Below, in pieces: positions 7,589 to 10,026 of a DNA stretch of 10,026 nucleotides (position 1 is its first letter; each line of letters begins with the position of its first letter). Both the position numbers and the translations under genes were made by a program. The DNA comes from an uncultured Candidatus Competibacteraceae bacterium (lineage in GTDB: Bacteria > Pseudomonadota > Gammaproteobacteria > Competibacterales > Competibacteraceae). Under the pieces are notes generated by a model that saw nothing but the letters and a program-made list of their open reading frames with translations, did no database searches and had not been told where the DNA came from. The stretch covers positions 1 through 10,026 of the forward strand of contig CALMNY010000379.1 of NCBI GenBank assembly GCA_937872125.1. Direction: 5' to 3'.

Positions 7589-8506
7589 TCAACGACGAAA
7601 TGATGGATAGGGTAGAGGAGCGGAGCGAAATCCACCTTTCGTGATCTCTACGGCGTAACCATCCCGATAGCTGGGATAGCGGAATTGAAAGCCGGTGGCG
7701 CGCAGCCGGGCGTTACGGCAACGCTTGCTGGCCCGCATGCGCAATGCCGGATCGCCGGCCCCGGCGCCGGGCTTCAAGGGCAGGTCCGTGGCCAGCGGTG
7801 GTTCCGGTACGCCAAGCTGGGCCGCCAGCCAGCTTAAGACCTCGTCCAGCGGCGCCGGGTCGTCATCCACGGCGAGGTACAGCGGCGCCGATTCCGGCAG
7901 GAGCAACAGATGCTCCAGTACCCGGGCGCAATCGTCGCGGTGGATGCGGTTGGTATAGAGCGGCGGGCCGGCGGGGCGGGTGGCGGTTCCGGCGCGAACG
8001 CTCTCGATCAGCCGGGTGCGGCCAGGGCCATAGATACCGCCGAAGCGAACCGCTACTGCTGGCCACGGGCTATCCCACAGCAATTGTTCCCCGGTGCGAA
8101 TGCAGCGCCCGCTGAAGCTGTCGGCCTCGGCGGGCGAATCCTCGTCCACCCACTCGCCCTGATGCTGAGCGTAGACCGAGGTGCTGGAGGTGAACAGCAA
8201 CCGGCGCGGTTGCTGGCCCGCCTGACGCAGGGCGTCGAGCAGGTTCTGAACGCCGGCAACGTAGGCGGCCTGATAATGACTCTCGCTGAAGCCGGCGGCG
8301 GCGGCGCTGTAGACCACACCATCCAGCGCCGGTGGCAACGTGTTCAGGGTCGCCGGATCGGTCAAATCGGCGGCCAGCGGCTGAATGCCAGGCGGCAAAT
8401 CGGCCGGGCGGCGTTTCAACCCCCAAACTTCATGGCCGGCAGCACACAACCGCTGGCCCAATGTTGCGCCAATATCACCGCAGCCAGCGATCAGAATACG
8501 CGCCAT
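7589..8506 (-). CDS. NAD(P)-binding SDR / epimerase-like protein (YeeZ-type)
   Basis: A 305-residue cytoplasmic Rossmann-fold protein of the extended SDR/NAD-dependent epimerase group. The nucleotide-binding motif GCGDIG is at 8-13, the core strand motif TSSTSVY at 106-112, RFGGIYGPGR at 154-163, and NRIHRDDCA at 186-194. The usual catalytic YxxxK pair is not visible; the equivalent stretch reads SGRCIRTGEQLL (132-143), so substrate and reaction are unknown. The conserved C-terminal segment KRCRNARLRATGF (261-273) through YPSYRDGY (277-284) resembles E. coli YeeZ and relatives. Residues after about 286 form an odd tail (KGGFRSAPLPYPSFRR) encoded by repeat-like DNA. ATG 8504-8506 is preceded by AAGAGGA, 7 bases away. 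The gene ends 7 bases from the end of the convergent signalling gene and diverges from mutY with a 31-base gap. Confidence 0.85.
   Translation of the reverse strand: MARILIAGCGDIGATLGQRLCAAGHEVWGLKRRPADLPPGIQPLAADLTDPATLNTLPPALDGVVYSAAAAGFSESHYQAAYVAGVQNLLDALRQAGQQPRRLLFTSSTSVYAQHQGEWVDEDSPAEADSFSGRCIRTGEQLLWDSPWPAVAVRFGGIYGPGRTRLIESVRAGTATRPAGPPLYTNRIHRDDCARVLEHLLLLPESAPLYLAVDDDPAPLDEVLSWLAAQLGVPEPPLATDLPLKPGAGAGDPALRMRASKRCRNARLRATGFQFRYPSYRDGYAVEITKGGFRSAPLPYPSFRR
7608..7636. repeat. Short REP-like imperfect palindrome in the SDR 3' end
   Basis: TAGGGTAGA (7608-7616) and TCCACC (7631-7636) are imperfectly complementary around an AGCG-rich centre. The pattern resembles dispersed GGTGGAT...AGCG...ATCCACC palindromes found in many proteobacterial genomes. 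Only five of the six outer pairs match, so the call is tentative. The DNA encodes most of the unusual C-terminal tail of the SDR protein and lies in the convergent 3' junction, where a small repeat could help end transcription. Confidence 0.3.
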
Positions 8507-8513
8507 GGCGCCA

Positions 8514-8527
8514 TCCTCTTAAGGAAG
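8514..8527. promoter_or_regulatory. Back-to-back ribosome binding sites of SDR gene and mutY
   Basis: On the minus strand AAGAGGA (8520 down to 8514) lies 7 bases before the SDR ATG. On the plus strand AAGGAAG (8521-8527) lies 10 bases before the mutY ATG at 8538. The two sites touch at a central CTTAAG. Together they fill most of the 31-base gap, so no full promoter fits between the genes and each promoter probably lies in the neighbouring coding sequence. Confidence 0.6.
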
Positions 8528-8537
8528 TGGAAACTTG

Positions 8538-9590
8538 ATGACTCCGGAAGCATTTGACCGGCGCGTGCTGGAGTGGTTTGACGGGCACGGTCGCAAACGC
8601 CTGCCCTGGAAAGAGAACCCCACGCCCTACCGGGTTTGGGTATCCGAGATCATGCTGCAACAAACCCAGGTGGCGACAGTTATGGCCTATTATGAACGGT
8701 TCATGGCCCGGTTTCCCAGTCTGGTCGCTCTGGCGGATGCAAGTGTTGATGACGTATTGGGATTGTGGGCCGGCTTGGGATACTACGCCCGCGCCCGCCA
8801 TATGCACGAGACAGCGCAGATCGTGCGTGACCGGCATGGCGGGGAATTACCGCTGGATCGCACCCTGCTGGAGGCGCTGCCGGGCATTGGCCGTTCGACG
8901 GCGGGAGCGATTCTGGCGCTGGCGGCCGGGCAACGGCAACCGATTCTGGACGGCAACCTCAAACGGCTGCTGGCGCGCTTCGCTGCGGTCGAGGGCTGGC
9001 CGGGTCAATCTCAGGTATTGGCGACCCTGTGGGAACTGGCGGAGCGTTATACCCCGGTGGAACGGGTGGCGGATTACACCCAGGCGATGATGGATCTTGG
9101 CGCACTGATTTGTACGCCGCGCCGGCCGCGTTGTCTCCAATGCCCGTTGGCGACGGCTTGCGCCGCTCATGCCCAGGGCCGGGAATCGGATTATCCCGCG
9201 CCGAAACCCAGGCGGGACTTGCCGGTGCGAGCGACGCGGATGTTGCTGCTGCGCGGGGCCGAGGATACGGTATTGTTAGAGCGCCGACCGCCAGTGGGGG
9301 TCTGGGGTGGGCTATGGAGTTTTCCCGAATGTCCGCCGGAGGCCGATATCACTGCCTGGTGCCGGGCACGGTTGGGGCTGGAGGTGACGGTGGGAATGCC
9401 GTGGCGCGTGCAGCGGCACCGCTTCAGCCATTTTTGTCTGGATATTACGCCGGCGCCCGCGACGGTGACGCAGGCGGCGGGCATGGTGATGGAAGGCGAG
9501 CGTTTTGTCTGGTATAACATCCGCCGCCCTGATGGGCGTGGGGTAGCCGCTCCGGTGAGACGACTGCTGACTTTATTGGCCAAAGAATGA
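8538..9590 (+). CDS. mutY: Adenine DNA glycosylase MutY
   Basis: MutY removes adenine mispaired with 8-oxoguanine, the third layer of the GO system with MutM and MutT. The product is 350 residues, the same as E. coli MutY. The helix-hairpin-helix segment is LPGIGRSTAGAI (114-125). Catalytic residues are E37 (VSEIMLQQTQV) and D138 (ILDGNLKR). The four [4Fe-4S] cysteines are C192, C199, C202 and C208 with spacing 6-2-5. All of these fall at the E. coli positions, which supports ATG 8538 as the start. A TTG immediately before it (8535-8537) is in frame and would be better spaced from AAGGAAG, but adds one residue only. The C-terminal NUDIX-like 8-oxoG recognition domain (about 230-350) contains WGGLWSFPE (256-264) and RHRFSHFCLDI (293-303). 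It is followed 21 bases later by yggX, the classic pair. Confidence 0.97.
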   Translation: MTPEAFDRRVLEWFDGHGRKRLPWKENPTPYRVWVSEIMLQQTQVATVMAYYERFMARFPSLVALADASVDDVLGLWAGLGYYARARHMHETAQIVRDRHGGELPLDRTLLEALPGIGRSTAGAILALAAGQRQPILDGNLKRLLARFAAVEGWPGQSQVLATLWELAERYTPVERVADYTQAMMDLGALICTPRRPRCLQCPLATACAAHAQGRESDYPAPKPRRDLPVRATRMLLLRGAEDTVLLERRPPVGVWGGLWSFPECPPEADITAWCRARLGLEVTVGMPWRVQRHRFSHFCLDITPAPATVTQAAGMVMEGERFVWYNIRRPDGRGVAAPVRRLLTLLAKE

Positions 9591-9611
9591 GCGAACGAAC
9601 GGGATCAGCGA

Positions 9612-9884
9612 ATGGCTCGAATGGTGAAGTGCGTCAAGCTCGGTGTTGAAGCCGAGGGGTTGGATCGGCCGCCCTACCCGGGGGAACTGGGCAGGCGGAT
9701 TTTCGAGAACGTCTCCAAGCCGGCCTGGCAGCAATGGCTGCGCCAGCAGACCATGCTGATCAATGAATACCGGTTGACTCCGTTTGAGCCGAAGGCCCGT
9801 CAGTTCCTGGAGGAGCAGATGACACAGTTTTTCTTCGGCGCCGGTTCGGTATTGCCGGAGGGTTACGTGCCGCCGAAACTGTGA
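9612..9884 (+). CDS. yggX: Probable Fe(II)-trafficking protein YggX
   Basis: YggX is a small cytoplasmic protein, induced by oxidative stress in enterobacteria, that helps protect or repair iron-sulfur enzymes and may carry labile Fe(II). The product is 90 residues, against 91 in E. coli. It contains the conserved Cys7, the motif [21 protein letters not shown] (22-42), [10 protein letters not shown] (46-55), and the closing EGYVPP (83-88). ATG 9612 is preferred over ATG 9621 because it gives the usual MARMVKC opening with cysteine at position 7; the ribosome site CGGGA (9600-9604) is weak. It lies 21 bases after mutY, so co-transcription is likely. This makes functional sense because MutY itself carries a [4Fe-4S] cluster. 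A hairpin begins at the first base after the stop codon. Confidence 0.96.
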   Translation: MARMVKCVKLGVEAEGLDRPPYPGELGRRIFENVSKPAWQQWLRQQTMLINEYRLTPFEPKARQFLEEQMTQFFFGAGSVLPEGYVPPKL

Positions 9885-9906
9885 GCCGGCTTGACGACAA
9901 GCCGGC
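9885..9906 (+). terminator. Hairpin directly after yggX
   Basis: GCCGGCTTG (9885-9893) and CAAGCCGGC (9898-9906) form a perfect 9-bp stem with loop ACGA, starting right after the yggX stop. No run of T follows, so it is not a standard intrinsic terminator. It could end the mutY-yggX transcript with help from Rho, or stabilise its 3' end. Its right half overlaps the tRNA promoter. Confidence 0.5.
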
Positions 9907-9925
9907 AAGCTGCTTAAATGCGCCC
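9891..9925 (+). promoter_or_regulatory. tRNA-Phe promoter with GC-rich discriminator
   Basis: The -35 box TTGACG (9891-9896) matches consensus at five of six positions. A 17-base spacer follows, then the -10 box TTAAAT (9914-9919), four of six. Next comes GCGCCC (9920-9925), the kind of GC-rich discriminator known from stringently controlled rRNA and tRNA promoters. Transcription would start near 9926-9928, leaving a leader of about 25 bases before the tRNA. The leader contains a small TGCGC/GCGCA inverted repeat (9932-9944). The motif match and spacing are seen directly; ppGpp control is inference. Confidence 0.6.
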
Positions 9926-9950
9926 TTCTTTTGCGCAGCGCGCAGAGTTT

Positions 9951-10026
<76 letters not shown>

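Noticed and set aside
7910..8557. A 215-codon plus-strand frame over the SDR gene
   Set aside because: The minus strand encodes a clear Rossmann protein with matching start and ribosome site; the plus frame has no recognisable motif and runs into mutY.

Overview
The window is GC-rich, densely packed chromosomal DNA from a gammaproteobacterium. The evidence is the gene order (lptF divergent from pepA-holC; mutY followed at once by yggX) and protein sequences that track the enterobacterial or pseudomonad versions closely. IlvD is nearly colinear with the E. coli enzyme, and the catalytic and cluster residues of MutY fall at the same numbers as in E. coli. I cannot name a genus from sequence alone. 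Most of the window is core housekeeping sequence rather than a mobile or accessory island.

Layout. Positions 1-896 (minus strand) hold lptF, cut off by the window edge. A 116-base divergent control region follows. On the plus strand come pepA (1013-2539) and holC (2526-2951), overlapping by 14 bases. Then a 203-base spacer carries a perfect inverted repeat in the leader of ilvD (3155-5002). Directly on the ilvD stop codon sits a 103-base element with 10-base terminal inverted repeats and a 13-base-pair central hairpin (5001-5103), which looks like a MITE. It is followed by a large signalling gene (5170-7581) with tandem receiver-like domains, a degenerate GGDEF domain and a degenerate EAL domain. 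A minus-strand SDR/epimerase-like gene (7589-8506) converges on that gene. It diverges from mutY (8538-9590) with only 31 bases between start codons. yggX (9612-9884) follows mutY, then a hairpin that overlaps a good stable-RNA promoter, and finally a complete tRNA-Phe(GAA) ending exactly at the last base.

How the genes fit together. LptF (LPS export), PepA (peptide turnover), HolC (replicative clamp-loader accessory), IlvD (branched-chain amino acid synthesis), MutY with YggX (oxidative DNA damage, iron and cluster protection) and tRNA-Phe are ordinary neighbours. They do not form one pathway. The most interesting gene is 5170-7581. Its GGDEF site reads SDAIF and its EAL site reads EVL, a combination like that of the type IV pilus regulator FimX. 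It is therefore most likely a non-catalytic c-di-GMP receptor, but with two receiver domains and no recognisable PAS domain. I found no clearly undescribed multi-gene system. The points most worth checking are this FimX-like protein, the element at the ilvD stop codon that may give it a promoter, and the terminator/promoter overlap before the tRNA.
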